Positions 12,250 through 25,140 of a stretch of DNA of 64,000 bases are shown here, piece by piece. Made by a program: the position numbers and the translations under genes. Every line of letters starts with the position of its first letter. Within the stretch, counting starts at the first letter, position 1. This stretch comes from Cyathus striatus (lineage: Eukaryota > Basidiomycota > Agaricomycetes > Agaricales > Nidulariaceae): positions 2,914,001-2,978,000 of the forward strand of contig JAOVFP010000005.1 in assembly GCA_025738555.1 (NCBI GenBank), written 5' to 3'. Below the pieces are notes generated by a model. The model searched no databases, was not told the DNA's origin, and saw only the letters and a program-made list of their open reading frames with translations.

Positions 12250-13968
12250 CATAAGTATGTGGTAAATGCCAAGAGAGAACAGAACTTACCAACTTACCAA
12301 ATAACAAATTTATGTCATGGTACGAGGTTACATGCAATGCATCTGAATTATGATCAAGTGAACCAGAATATTTCGTTACAGTAAAAGTTTTTACATATAA
12401 GAGAGAGTGATGTACATAGCGAAGATAAGATTAGGACCAATGCAGCTGTTTGTTTACTTCAACTGAGTGTGAATTATTTTTGTGTTTGTCCCACCTGTCA
12501 AAAGTTAGAACTTCCACCATCTTTTCATCCTCCAAATCTATGGCGAACTAATAATCCACCTTATAGCACTATTACAGCTACATGTCTTGCCCTTTTAACT
12601 GATATGTCTTCTCTTGAAATGCGTATATTAATGTTGGATTTTACTCACGAAGCATACACCAGCATTCCAGTGGATAGGTCTCGTGGCGATCGATAATGAT
12701 CACAGTAGCAGGCTTAACCATCTTGTCGTTGCGCATTAAACAAGAAAACAGATATGTAGAAAAGACAAATTCATCGAGAACGGGAAGCTTCCAAGCTAGA
12801 AGCAATAGGCGTATCGATGGGTTAAATTCGGGGTGTGGCCGCCAGAGTTATTACTGCCCTACTGACCAACCTGACCATCGTCCGCGTGCAAGATACAAGC
12901 ATCGAGAATGAGGCATATATCGGGAGCCGCGCCACCTCATCTTGTTAACTGTGCCAGTGTTTAAGCATGACTTTTGCTTTGCCGGCTGTATATTTTAACA
13001 ATCGATGGCCAGCAACGTCGGAACTACTGCGGAAAATATATTAAACCCACGTTCACTGTGACAATCATATGCTTTTTGCAGCAAAATGACCTCTTCGAAG
13101 GGCGGTCTTTGTGCTCTTGGTGGACTTTCTGGTTTACTTTATGGTCTTTCATTGCTGGATGAAATGGTTGCCTCGTTCCATACTGTTACGGGAACCGAAG
13201 ATGCCAATCGAACCGATAATGCCTGACCCCTCCATGTTGCTCCCAAAACGCTAGTAAACATGTTAAAGGACACTGGACAGAATTGGGACAGAACCTAGGT
13301 AGCGCGGACTTATCCTAACGCTATCAGTGGCAGCACATGAGGCTGTTTTCTTTCAAGTCCAGGGATGTTATCCAAAGGACGCGACAGCCAGCATACTACC
13401 GTCCTACCGGTTATCCCTCCGCGTATGTACTCTGGGTCCATACGGGGACGTCGTACGCTCGTACGTACGGTATCGTTAACGAGGGCTGTTCCAATCTACT
13501 TCCTCTCCGTTGGTCACGGCGAGAGCCTGCCACTCTGCTCGGCAAGAACTATCTGCTATTTCAGTAAGGCAATCGGTGTTATCCCCGCAGTGCTGAGTGA
13601 ACCAACAGCAAACAAGGGCAGACGGCAGCAAGATCCGTCTTCTGGCTTAGAGTCTTCCGAGACGCCACCCCGGCGGGGGATGAGAACCTGCCTGTTCTGA
13701 TATCTAAGCGCCCGTTCTGGTATACGAAGATCCGAGGTAAAGGCAGCATCCTCTGCTGGACGAATGGCGATAATGGTATAGCGCCGTGGGAAGGCACCCC
13801 ATCTATCCTCAGGTTTTGCTTTATTCGTTACCCTCGTCATCAAAGTTACGTTCATGTGACAACCGTGCGCCTTTCTTATCACCGTGTCTGCTCGATATAA
13901 ACCCCCCGAAGGAGCTGCAGCTTTGCACTACCTAACCCTCTGAGTTAAATATCTGCTTAATCTTTAAT
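12250..13968. other. 1.7-kb intergenic region, no gene recognised
   Basis: Short ORFs on the plus strand (for example 12469-12696 and 13365-13700) lack motifs and their frames differ between the two copies. A CGTACG-rich stretch occurs at 13447-13472. The right end should contain the promoter of the FAD oxidoreductase; a GATATAAACC element lies at about 13894. Confidence 0.35.
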
Positions 13969-16054
13969 ATGGGTCTTCGCTTCTCTAAGCTACTCAATGC
14001 GTATCAGGCCGCACAGAATTTCTCTACAAGGCTTGCCTACCTTATCGACAGGTTTTCGGCATCACCTGGCCTTCCTGTTCCCAATCCAACAACGCCATTT
14101 TGGGCTCACCCACAGTCACCACTGGCGAAACACGGCGCGGAAGATCCTCTCGTTGAATATGCCGACATTGTCATTATTGGCAGTGGCATAACAGGCACTG
14201 CTATTGCAAGGACAATTCTTGACAACTACCATCCCCGGTCCTCGGAGAAGCCGCTCACCGTCGTTATGCTTGAGGCACGCGACACATGCTCAGGAGCTAC
14301 TGCCAGGTTCTTATACCTGTTTCTGTATTCATTCTATCATCTCATGAGGTTTCTCTCGACATATAGGAATGGTGGACATATCACACCCTGGTTATATCAT
14401 GACTACCTCGACCTCAAAGATGCGTACGGATCCCAGATGGCACAGAAAGTTATTCGGTTCCGCCTCTCACATGTCGAAAACCTCCTCAGCGTCGCTCAGG
14501 AGGAGAAACTTGTCGACGACTCGCAATGCAGGCGTGTTGATACATATGATGTCTTCTTTGACGAGGGGCTCTTTAATGAGTCCAAGAGGAAATTGGCGAT
14601 CTACTGCAAGGAGTTACCCGAGGAGAGCAAACCATATAGAATTATCGAAGATAGGGAGGAGATACAGGTATAACATTTTCCTCCTTTATCCTCGGCCATG
14701 AACACGTTATTGATGTGTGACACTTCAATGACAATAGCACTTGCAACTTTCTCCCTTAGTCGTAGGTTGTATCGCGACTACTGCAGGTGCTGTACATCCA
14801 TACCGCCTAGTCACAGGCATACTTGCTCGCCTTCTTAGACAGTACTCTACAAGGCAAGGCCCTTTATATCCAACAATTCTTTATTATTTGACAACAATAT
14901 CACAGGTTTCATCTATATTCAAACACGCCATGTACCTCCGTCGAGCAAAGTTCCACTCCATCAGTGGTCCGCGCTCCATATGTGGTGAAGACGGCACGCG
15001 GCGATATCCGCGCTCGGCATGTCGTATATGCCACGAATGGATGGACGTCTCATCTACTCCAAGGCATGCGAAGTAAAATCGTACCAGCACGTGGAGACAT
15101 GACTGCCCAGCGTCAGGTCAAGCCCTGGGCAAATACGTTGACATTGAAACCGGAGACGAGGCGGACTGGACTGGCGGTCGCTCATTTGTCTTTTACCCCG
15201 GCGATCAACAGTCGAGGTACGACTACCTTACCCAGCAACCGCCGAGTAAGGCTTCGACTTCGGGGAGTGGCAAACATTCGTTGCCATGTTCTGGGGAATT
15301 GATGTTTGGGGGAGGGTTCTTACAGGGGGAAGCCAGGGAGAGGACATTCTTCGAGTCTGTGGGTGTGTCGGACGATAGTTCATGGAATTTTAGTATTGCT
15401 AGTTACCTGAGCGGTGCTCTTGGTTTGTACTTCGAGCCTGGTTGGGGTAGGGAGCGGATCGAGGAGACAGAAGATGTTGATGGTCGGAAGTGGGGACAGG
15501 GGAGGCTGAAGGCTCATTGGAGCGGTGTGTATTCCAATCTTTGGTTAATTTCTGGTGCTGACGTAGTGTAACTAGGCATCCTCGGATTCTCTGTTGACGA
15601 TCAACCTTGGGTGGGGGAGAGTTCCTGAAAAGATCGCTGGGCGGAATCCCAAACGAACTCCAGCTCTTTACCAGGCCTCTGAGGGATCTGTGGCAGAGAA
15701 GGCAAGTGATGACCTTGATTCGATTCTAACTGAGAAAACCAGAAAGATGTCGATATCCTTTGAGCCGGCAAGTGGTCTCGCTCCAGAGGGCGAGTGGATA
15801 GCAGCAGGATACACAGGCGAGGGCATGCCGCATGCGTGGATGTGTGGCACGGCATTAGCCCACATGATTTTGCAGACGCGTAAGGTGCCCCCGCTTATGC
15901 CAACGCAGTCGGAGGCTTGAATGTGAGCGCGAGTGAGGATTATTCAGAATCAGCTTCGAAAGCGGGTGTACCAGCCTGGCTTCCTGAGGTATTCTTAATT
16001 ACTGAGGAACGTTGGAAGAGAGCTGATGTGGGTAAGTGGATCACGAGTATCTGA
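13969..16054 (+). CDS. FAD-dependent oxidoreductase, DAO type (left copy, frameshifted)
   Basis: A flavoprotein of the D-amino-acid oxidase/glycine oxidase superfamily; substrate not deducible. Exons 13969-14306, 14367-14667, 14738-14853, 14906-15524 and 15576-16054. Residues ~65-80 carry the Rossmann motif (VIIGSGITGTAIA); the next exon begins with the family's R-NGGH block; AGAVHPYRLV and the C-terminal GYTGEGMPHAW (FAD-contacting) also fit. The intron at 14854-14905 appears to be a rare GC-AG intron (AAG|GCAAGG). Compared with the right copy this copy lacks one base near 15115, has an extra G near 15609 and lacks a G near 15917. The first two break the frame and the third gives an early TGA at 15918-15920. 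The expected full product is about 617 residues. Confidence 0.8.
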
Positions 16055-16263
16055 GGGAGCCTTTTTTCAGCTGCAAGGCGAGGAGATTGTTTCCATTGAC
16101 ATAATATAGTATGACTGCACTTGCGCTTTATGCCCTCAACTTTCTTTGTTTATCTAACATACGCCACAACTAACTTGCCCCTTCCACCTAATGTTCTTAA
16201 CTTGCGTCATGTTCCCATCCTTACTTATATATTTCTCATCGTTCCATTCGGTCGCTTATGTGT

Positions 16264-16305
16264 ATAATACTTAATACATGTTTAGGACGCATACTTAAGT
16301 ATTAT
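16264..16305. terminator. inverted repeat downstream of the FAD gene
   Basis: Perfect 11-bp arms ATAATACTTAA / TTAAGTATTAT with a 20-nt loop, about 210 bp after the FAD gene stop and directly before AATAAAGC, a poly(A)-signal-like hexamer at ~16314. It is also present in the right copy at 29159-29200. It may only be an AT-rich palindrome. Confidence 0.35.
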
Positions 16306-16625
16306 CAGTGTATAATAAAGCTTGTCATTATTGTTTTGATTGTTTTCCAGAAAACAAAAGAATGATAACCCGCTAGGTTTTTGAATTACTACGCATTAAC
16401 TTTTATATTAGCAAGGAAGCCTGATTCTAACAAAATTGGTGCGTTGTTCTTAAAATCTAAAGAAGTTACGAACATTGGCTTAACACAATGCTTACCTTTG
16501 TACAAGTTGTAAGGCCCCACAATCGTAATAGCTTGTGTACTTCTGTGCCCAAATCATCCGAGGCGGTGTTGTAGCACTCGCCACAGTGTGATTTTGTTTC
16601 AGCAAGGTTCTGAAAGAATAAGGAA

Positions 16626-17369
16626 TTGGGAAGTCGAACTATCACAAGACAACCCAGGACAACGATAAACGTCTCAAATACGTATAAAAGGTCTCAGGAG
16701 GAAACCCCGTGTATTCATACCGCTACACATCCCGCCTCTTCAACTTCACCTGAAACCCATTTCCAAACATTACAAACATCGACGTCCAACCTAGTCCCAT
16801 TGCTACACCGATGTACCAGCCAAGACCCTCCTACTTCCGGAAACAACTTCGATTACCCCGAATTGCCAGAGAAAGGCAACACCGAAAATGTCGCAGGACT
16901 AAATCGTTCGCAGCCCTCGACGGCACAAAGTCAACAGGCTAATCCATCAAAGAAATTTTACAAAGCTCCTGCTATCAGAGCCCGCGAAAACTTATCCTCC
17001 AAACGTACAAAAGAGAATAACGCAAGAATAATTAGTGTTAACCGGCTTCCAATGATACCAGAAAAAGAGGCCACCGACACCGAAAAAGCAAACTCAGAGG
17101 CCCCGTCACGTTTCGAAGCCGCCAGTTGTCAACAAAAGGAGCACACTGAAAAAGATGCTACCAACCCAGAAACCAAAAAACTCCTTAAATCCAGACTCCA
17201 GAATATACAGGAACAAAGAACTGCCTGCTCAACTCACGCAAAATCCAGAAAGCTTAAAAACCTTCAGACTAATTTGAATCAGAAGGTTTTGGCAGCTATG
17301 GATAAACTTGAGTTGAAATACGAATCAGTTCCATTGAACCGGCTCGTGAAAGAAATTAAGAAATCTTGA
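16626..17369 (+). CDS. hypothetical basic protein (left copy)
   Basis: 247-residue ORF with no recognised domain. The N-terminal half is Thr/Ser/Pro/Gln-rich, the C-terminal half is Lys/Glu/Asn-rich and predicted helical, ending in a basic tail (VKEIKKS). No intron is evident. The right copy differs by small indels (near 29731 and around 29980-30050) that swap part of the reading frame, so at least one copy contains errors or mutations and the middle third of the protein is unreliable. It could be a real gene or a chance ORF; the coding-like composition of the C-terminal half favours a gene. Confidence 0.4.
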   Translation: MGSRTITRQPRTTINVSNTYKRSQEETPCIHTATHPASSTSPETHFQTLQTSTSNLVPLLHRCTSQDPPTSGNNFDYPELPEKGNTENVAGLNRSQPSTAQSQQANPSKKFYKAPAIRARENLSSKRTKENNARIISVNRLPMIPEKEATDTEKANSEAPSRFEAASCQQKEHTEKDATNPETKKLLKSRLQNIQEQRTACSTHAKSRKLKNLQTNLNQKVLAAMDKLELKYESVPLNRLVKEIKKS

Positions 17370-17806
17370 AGGAAAATAATGTTTATAAGTAATGGTGTTG
17401 GAAAGCCTGTTACCAAACTTGAAAATACTTTTCTTACCCAATTCTTACTGTCTATTTTTGCGTTTGTGTGGTTCTAGTGTATATACCCTTTCATAACTAT
17501 CATCATGCTGTTTCTGTGTGAACTCGAACTCGGATTATAGTGAGCATTGGACATTTTGTACAAGCGAAGAAAGAAACAGGATCATGGCATCGAAGTGCTA
17601 AATGTGAAAAATAAGGAGTATTATTCATTACCTGGAATTTAGTAAAAGCAGCCACATGTCAGGGTTGAAATCTTGGAAAGGAGCACTTAAATCATTCGAC
17701 AACGTTTATTTGGTAGGCCACTGCGTGGTTTTGGTGCTCTTTCAACGAGGTTCTGAGAAAGATAATATTAAACGCAATTATCCGGTGATCGATCGAACTT
17801 CGGGGG
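17370..17806. other. intergenic, no gene recognised
   Basis: A TTCAACGAGGTTCTGAGAA phrase near 17740 has a counterpart (TTCAACGAGGCTATGAGAA) near 33141 upstream of another small gene, so it may be a remnant of a shared upstream region. Confidence 0.35.
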
Positions 17807-18085
17807 ATGGAGTCACTTCTGCATAGTCGGAGTGTTGTCAATGCCCAAGAACTCACACCGCACATACCTGACTCACCAGCCTATTCACTAAACGAATTCA
17901 GCCAACGGAACTTTCCGCTAACTCCATCCCAACGTTTTCCTGCGATGCCAAGGTATTGCGGTGCTGCAGTTATTGATGAAGTAGTTGTCGAAACATCCAA
18001 AAAGTCGCGAAACTGGATTGGGTCAGCTCCTGATGATGTTTTCTGGCTACCTGAAAGACGATCACGTTCTGAAGGTTTCTACTGA
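17807..18085 (+). CDS. small hypothetical protein, possibly a decayed member of the MF-motif family (left copy)
   Basis: 92-residue ORF. A segment near residues 46-66 (AMPRYCGAAVIDEVVVETS) resembles the first pseudo-repeat of the neighbouring small proteins (TMFDGAQVTESVVVQNV), but the rest does not match. The right copy (30705-30950) ends in a different frame because of an indel near 30920. It may be a degenerate paralogue or a chance ORF. Confidence 0.3.
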   Translation: MESLLHSRSVVNAQELTPHIPDSPAYSLNEFSQRNFPLTPSQRFPAMPRYCGAAVIDEVVVETSKKSRNWIGSAPDDVFWLPERRSRSEGFY

Positions 18086-18641
18086 CGGAAATGTGTAAAG
18101 GTTGTTTATGATTGAGTCTGAAAAAACATGAACGCATGAACGACAATTTATGCAGGAACAGCCTCAAGCGCGAAGATGGTACTAAGACACTGTCTGAACT
18201 TTGAAGTGCTATCATTTCAGCTGAGCTTGATGCCTGGAATTGAAGAGCTTTATCACAGTCGGAGAGGCGAGGACGGGACCGACGACTGTCTGTCGGCAAG
18301 TTGTCTTAGTAGATGTACGTATATGTTGGCACTGTATGCACATTCTTCTTACTTGTGGGACTGCAGTCTGCGGCGTCAACCGATCACAAAGGATAGGACT
18401 GGCCATATCAAGAACCGTTTAGCAGCGATTCAACCCCTTCAGTCACAAGTTTACTAGTGCGTCTGCAATGCGGTAGGAGCTAATGAATTATGAATTGTAA
18501 TATGGAAGGTTGCTGATTTTCATGTGATGAACATTGAGATCAAAACATAATGATTGACTGATCATCACTGTCTTAAGTTGGACCCACACCTTCGGTAGGG
18601 CCATCGATAACGTCAAGACAAGGTAATCGTGTAGGTAACCA

Positions 18642-18650
18642 TATATAAAG
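18642..18650 (+). promoter_or_regulatory. TATA box of truncated small gene
   Basis: TATATAAAG 105 nt before the ATG at 18747; identical element in the right copy at 31528. Confidence 0.5.
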
Positions 18651-18746
18651 CTTCAGAACGATAATCCCAGCGTAGTAAAACGACAGCCTCTATACCCCCA
18701 TACGTACCTCTTCACAGATCTTCGTCCCTCCCCAAATTATTAAAGA

Positions 18747-19072
18747 ATGCCTGGAGCCAATTTCGTCGAGGCCCACTCCTACCACACGACATCCGCATCG
18801 CGAGCCATCTTACAATGCATCGATGTTTGAGACGGCCGAAGCTGAGAAAGTAGTTATTGAAAAGGTGCAAAATGTCGCTGGGCCGGATCGATCGCAGCTC
18901 TTTATGATGCTGGCCCAGAAGATCATCACTGCCGAGCAGTTTGTAGAGCTCGACAAAGCAATTATGTCGATGATAACCGGGCGAATATGACAAGTGCCAA
19001 TTCGGAGATGTTTAAAGGGTTTAAAGGGAAGAATGTTGATGCAAAAGACGTCGCAAACGGAATTCGTAATCT
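18747..19072 (+). pseudogene. truncated, frameshifted copy of the MF-motif small protein gene
   Basis: Matches the intact gene at 31629-31958 but carries an extra G near 18771, a missing C near 18786, extra bases near 18795 and 18969, and loses its last codons at the duplication junction (19072). The frame is broken after about ten codons. It marks the right edge of the left duplicate. Confidence 0.8.
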
Positions 19073-21908
19073 AATTTGGGTACCTAAAGTACTTTAAAGG
19101 TGCTACTAGTGAGTCGCGAGTCGCGACGCACATAACTACATTCACCTCTCATGGTGCCTAGGTTCATGAGACCTACCTCTCACTGTTTCCACCTATGCTT
19201 CATGGGAAATGAATGTAGATGCTTGAAAACCATAAATGTGTTACTAGTGACTAGCGACTCGTGAGTCGCAACGTATACGTGACTACATTCACTTCCCTGG
19301 CGTCTTATTAATGTGGCGAAATTTTGAAGTCATACCCGTCGTGCTTATAGCACATTAAATGGCTTCTTCATACTGCGCTAAGTCAAGAAGCTGGCTTTCC
19401 TCTTCACATTTGACTATCCGAAGGGCTTCGTTATTCTGTAGAGACGCAGTGACCTTTCCACATTACAGAACACACCACTGTCGCGGCGTCTTACAAGTGA
19501 GACTCATAGGACCCCAGTATTTTAAACTGGAAATGACTTTGGATATTGTAATTTACGGTGCCACTGGTGAGTCACGACACCTACGACTACAGTCACCTCC
19601 CCAGATGCTCTATTAATGAGGCGAATCATTTTCAAGCTAAGCATGCGATACCCTAACAATATTTACAGCATTTACATGCCAGATACCACATGCTGCGGTA
19701 CGTCATCCTCGTCATTATCAGTTAGAAGACCTCATATGTTTCCCAATATAGGCGTGGTGTTTCTGTATTATAAAAAAACACCGCATTTTTGGCACCTTAC
19801 AAGTACACATCCCAGTGAGTCAGGAACCCCACTTTGAAGCGAATGCTCAGAAAAGGCTTTGTTGCGTTAGTAATGACTCTTCGAGGTACGCAACAGTCCG
19901 CTTGCATCGAGTTGTTTGGTATCACATTCATTAAAATGATCTCAGAAGGTATTTCACCCCGTATAAAGTACTGACATCACCACTTTCGTAAATGCCTTGT
20001 GGTAATTCCGAATGTCCGAGTGATTCAGCGTCAAAGGACGAGCGAACTTTCTCACGTACTAGTAGCACCTTGGCCGCAGTAGCCTTTTGTACGGTTTACT
20101 GACTTTTAATATTTCACAGCCATTACATGTAAACACAATCTTCAGGCTTAAAGAACTAAACACCAGCAACCTGGAGATACTCATATACTTCATGGGTAGT
20201 TTTCGTAATCCAGCGTCAGAAGACAAATCGTATACGTGGTGGGTTAGTTTAGTGGCTGAAACGTGGTGGGGTTTACTAGCTTGAAGTCCTCGACTAGTCA
20301 ACAGCCATTATTCTTCGCACCATGTTCACCACGCGTACAAGTAGCTCCCATAGTACGCTCTGGACGTATGGAGAATCATGATTTGGCGTCAAAAGAGGTC
20401 AAAAGACGAGCCTTGCATTTAGACAACCAATGTTTACTGATTATTAACGCCTTACAGTGATTACGCGCAAAGTACGCCTTTCACGCTTCAAACTTCACTC
20501 TCCAGCTCCGGTGCTTTGGTTTCGGTTGATTATTTTACACCAAATAAATTACAGAGAGCATCATTTTCATACAGTGCATACTAGTCACAAGTTCTCCCAT
20601 ACCAGACGCCAAAACACCTCAAGGACAAATGATTCGGCGTCAGAAGATGAAACTTGAATGCAGGCTGCAGCGTTGCTTGGTTAGTGGCTCTTGACATATT
20701 TGACACCTGGTTAATCTCACATTTTTCGCAGTCGTAAAATTTTCAAATAGTACTTCTCGACTCGGATCCATTGGTATCACCTCCATTAAATTCTCAGTCC
20801 CAAAATTTATGCCACGGCGGTGAACCGAGATGTCTTCCGTGGTCTCGACTCGCCTTCAATGCCAGCACAGAAGCTCAGAATCTCTTGGAATGTTTTTCAT
20901 CTCATATATAACTCTCCCATGCGCTCAAAGTAGTTCCTACCGGTTTCAGTAGCTTCTCTCGCACCATCGCCGAGCCCAGAACCACCCTCACATGGTTCTT
21001 TCTGTTAAGCATGGTTCACATTTCAACTCAGCGTCATATAACAACTCTGAATGAATAAGGTATGAGCGCTGAGCTGGCACTCCAAAAGAATGCTTCACGC
21101 CTCGTGCGTAAGGTGAGTATTTGTGTATAAAGTTATGCTCGCCTTTCGAAGATCCCTAACAAATGTCCTGCAGGCCGAGCAGCTATGCACTAGACTTTGC
21201 ATCTTCAAGCTTGAAGCTTAAAGCGTATACTTCGGCATCACCTCCATTACTAAAATTTTCTTTATCTATGATCCTCAAAAATGCAGACGTAAGTTTGCAA
21301 GTGATTCTTTCTACAAGCATGCTAAGATACTGCAATGCAAAGTTGAAGCGGTGGGAAGTTCCGACACTCTTGTAAAGCTTCACTAAACCCATGCGTGACA
21401 CATGACGTAATGTCACTGTCACAAAGCTAAGTTAAGTAAGTATTCGAACTGAAGTCCCCAAATAACCTACATCCTTACTGGTAAGTATCATTCCATTTTT
21501 ATGTTTAGTAATTACTGCTACCACCGCGACACGAGTGAAATGTGTGCTGGCGCTGCAAAAGAAAGTTACTGGGGTTGTTTACGCCTCGTGCATACGGTGG
21601 GTTCCTTTCAAACTTTCGCTTGGACAGTCCAGAGAACACAACTCCATTTGCTACAGATACCCCTAATGGTAATACACAATCGAACTTCCGGTATCATGAT
21701 AATTGGTTAGTATAGACTATAGTACAACATTTGGCGCGCCATTATCATTATTGATATGGCACCCATCATAACTTAAGTTGTTGATCCTAGGTATTCTGCT
21801 TGTTGATGGTTGCAATTCTGTGTTTCTCGACTGTGAGTGAAAATGTTGAGAGTGTAGTAGGAACTTAGAAATTTGACATACCCATGTCATCTTGTAGGAG
21901 ATCTCTAG
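19073..21908. repeat. satellite-like and degenerate repeats (right copy)
   Basis: Duplicate of the 6191-9020 stretch: two units of the ~300-bp satellite followed by the second repeat theme. No gene. Confidence 0.7.
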
Positions 21909-23506
21909 TTATGTAGAAATCAAGTTACGAAGCCGACGCAGGCCACCAATACTTTTATTCCAACGTGATCTTGCCGACGATCGCATCACATATTTCATAA
22001 GCTCCTTATGTGTCACTTGCGTAAAGTCAGGTGGTGTTTGCATGTCCCCGGTTCCATAAAAACTTTGCACAGAAGGTATGAGTTGCGTAAATCGCTTCAT
22101 AGTTTTATGTTCTAGAGCGAAGCAATTAAGGAAAATGCTCAAATCATTGAGCTTCCATTGACGAAGTTGGGTTCGATGTGCTTCAAGTTTTGTCCTTAGA
22201 TATGGCTAAGATGCGTAAGTGAATAAAACCATATTAGACATATAGACACGGTACCCATGGAACGATCATCCACATCCCAATCTCCCAACAGTGGATTTTC
22301 AGCTTCCCAATATGCGAAAATGCTGGCGACAGTATGTTTACGTCTAGCTTTTCCAAGAAAATAGAAAGACTTGTTAACTCAGTTAATTTAGAAACTGAAG
22401 AGGTAAGGCATTGAATATCTTCATTGGTGGAAATCCAACTCCTTATGTCGAGATGTTGCAGGGTTTGGGCATGTTTCGGAATTATATTAAGCAAGTTATT
22501 AAGGTTGAATTCTCCGGATATAGTTAATGCTGAAAGCATTACACCGTTAGGAAAAGGTTGCTCCCGTGTTGAACATAGCAAGACTGTTTCCAAAGGGTAA
22601 TCGAGACTGCTCAATTCCAGTTCGAGGTTCAGCGCAAGTTGCTTGGACATTGAGGCTTGTCGGGTGATAAATTGTCTGACAGTGAAACATTGTTCGGCAT
22701 CTAAGCCCCATATCCCCAGTGATAGCTCCTCGAGATTAGGAAACATAGTCAGGCGGGAAAACATTAATCCTATGTCGGTGGTGCCACATATATTTATATT
22801 TTTGAACTCTAGCATGTGGAGCTGCTCGTTGCTAGGTCATTGATAAATGGCAGTAGCTGGTCGAATAGACTATCTTGCGCAAAGTTGCTTTCGTGCAAAT
22901 ACGGGATGTCTACGATAAGTTGCTCGAGAACTGGTAAACTGGGTGCTGGAGGTATAGCAAGTTGGCAGAACCGATCATGCCCGATATTTCTAGTCTCCGA
23001 AGATTCCTCCCATTTTCTTCCACAGGGAAATAAAAAAAATTCATTCAGCTCATTGTCGAGTTCTGGTAATGTGTCCACCAAATCGAAACTCTCCGGGTCG
23101 ACTCGTTCATAGGCTGAACCACAGAGAGATATGCCAGATAAATTTGGTATAGAATCCATCGAGGACATTATTTCATCCAAGAATTCACCCAAATCTGAGC
23201 GTTCAACGAAGGTAGCGTTTATGCTCAGTTGTAACTGGGTTACATATTTGCCTATCATAGGGTCCCTCAAGTACGATTATGGAGCAACTAGTCAGAACCA
23301 AAAGTAGTCATTAACGGCTTACACTTTTACCGTACGCGCTCCAATTTTCTCCAATTCTTGTGCCAACCATGTATTTCAATCTCTTTATACCGACATCGCA
23401 GAAAGACCTGGAAGAAGGCTGTGTTGAGAGACATCATCTGGTGTAAGTCGCGACTCGATAAGTATTGGCCAACTTGATACCAGACATGATGAGGAAGGTC
23501 CTGCAT
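21909..23506 (-). pseudogene. F-box/LRR-like gene (right copy, frameshifted)
   Basis: Same exon plan as the left copy (start ATG at 23506, last exon 21909-22205). It is disrupted by a two-base insertion near 22828 (GCTCGTTGCTAGG where the left copy has GCTCTGCTAGG) and by further small indels near 22975, 23007 and 23035. The splice site region near 23330 also has two extra T. Whether these are mutations or sequencing errors cannot be told from the window. Confidence 0.75.
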
Positions 23507-23949
23507 GGCTGCTGGAGAAATAGCAGAAAGATTGAGATGTTCAGAACTGCCGGGAGAACGGTTGGAATTTGACTAAGCATCAGCCATCTAAAAGGCTGTA
23601 CAAGCTGCGGTGATCAACAGTAGGACAGATCTTCTTGAGCGCCAATCAGCGTCACAAGTTTGTTCAAAGATATGGCATGGACATTGGACATTGATGCTGA
23701 CTATTCGCAAGATGATAAGCATAAGAAAGCAAGCTGCAAGTCCATTTCAATTAGAGTATAGCCTGTAACACCATTCGGATATTAAATGAGGTCACCAGTG
23801 ACCGGTGACCAGCCAACCCCTACTTATAAGTATAAGTACTTACCTACGCAGAAAGAAGCCGCTAGGCGTGGCCTCTGAGTTTGAATGTCCGACTATTATT
23901 AGTATAAAAGGCTGGGCTCAACACTAAGGATCCTGAAGTCCCAACAACG

Positions 23950-25140
23950 ATGTTGGCGGAATCAGCTGAAACTATTCCAGTCTGGTTAAGTAATTCAGTG
24001 ATACATCTATCAATCGCCTTTAATTCTGATACTTTACTCTTCTCTGATAGTCACTGGTACTTCAAGCGGACTTGGTCTGGCCCTTGTGCATGCCGTCCTT
24101 GAAAGCGGTCAACGCGTTATCGCAACCCTCCGCGATCCATCAAAACATGATGCCTTGAAGCAGAAATTCAGTGAAGATCAACTGATCGTAGCACGTCTGG
24201 ATGTAACATCGGAGGAGTGGCCGCGATGAAGTCAATTCCGTATTCGATCTTGCAAAATCACAATATGGACGCCTTGACTTCGTTGTGAATAATGCAGGAT
24301 ACGGAATATTGGGCGAAATTGAGGCGGTTTCAGAAGACGAAGCCAGGAAGTTGTTCGAGGTGCAATTCTGGGGACCCATGAGGATTAGCAAGCAGGTATG
24401 AATCTAAACATACTACTTGAACTATACATCAGTTAAACAGTAGTGCACATAATGTATCAGGCAGTAACATTTTTCAGAGACCACAATCCCCAAGAAAAAG
24501 GAGGAAGGATAGTAAATATCACAAGCATGGGAGGATACACTGGGGAACCAGGCCTCGCATTTTATAGTGCAAGTAAATATGGTAGGTGAGTCAAGTTCAA
24601 CGAAGCTACTCCGATTGCGTATCTAATGTCGGTTTACAGCCCTTGAAGGACTCACCGAGGTAAAGGGATTTCAAATATCGATGATGCAAAGTCAATTAGC
24701 ACTCACCTCGGGTTTAGGCATTAGACCGAGAAATGTCGAAGGATTGGAATATCAGAGCCATTATCATTGAACCTGGTAGCTTTGATTCCGAGTGGGTGAG
24801 GGGCTCTATGCTTAGAGTTCCTCAACCTCTACAATATGCCGACCCAGAAAATTCGTCGTCGAGAATTCGACGAATTCTGACTCCAGGGGCTGGCATTGCG
24901 CTTGGAGATGTCAACAAAATGGCGAACGCCATACTTAAAATCGCAATAGAACCTAATCCTCCAGGTCGTCTACAACTTGGCAGCGATAGCTGGAAGTTAG
25001 TTAAAGAGCAAAACATGCTAACCAACAGAGAAGCTGATGTATGGAAAGAATTGTCGTGCAGTACGGATAAAGATGGAGTAGTGGACGGTATTCAACGAGG
25101 GGAGGCGATAGCTGCCGGTTTGGGTATTATTCACAAGTAA
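23950..25140 (+). pseudogene. short-chain dehydrogenase with the same frameshift (right copy)
   Basis: Sequence and exon plan match 11059-12249, including the one-base frame error after LDVTSEE. TGTSSGLG, VNNAGYG and YSASK are all present. It is practically identical to the left copy, in contrast to the indel-rich flanks. Confidence 0.75.

Larger units (their letters stand above)
6191..19072. repeat. 12.9-kb tandem duplication, left copy
   Basis: The sequence starting AATTTGGGTACCTAAAG at 6191 restarts at 19073 and is then collinear to 31,952. The period is 12,882 at the left end and drifts to about 12,898 because of small indels. Genes included: F-box/LRR-like (minus), SDR, FAD oxidoreductase, two hypothetical ORFs and a truncated member of the small-protein family. 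At the junction, ...GGAATTCGTAATC of the small gene is joined through one extra T to AATTTGGG of the satellite, so this copy loses the last codons of that gene. Confidence 0.95.
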
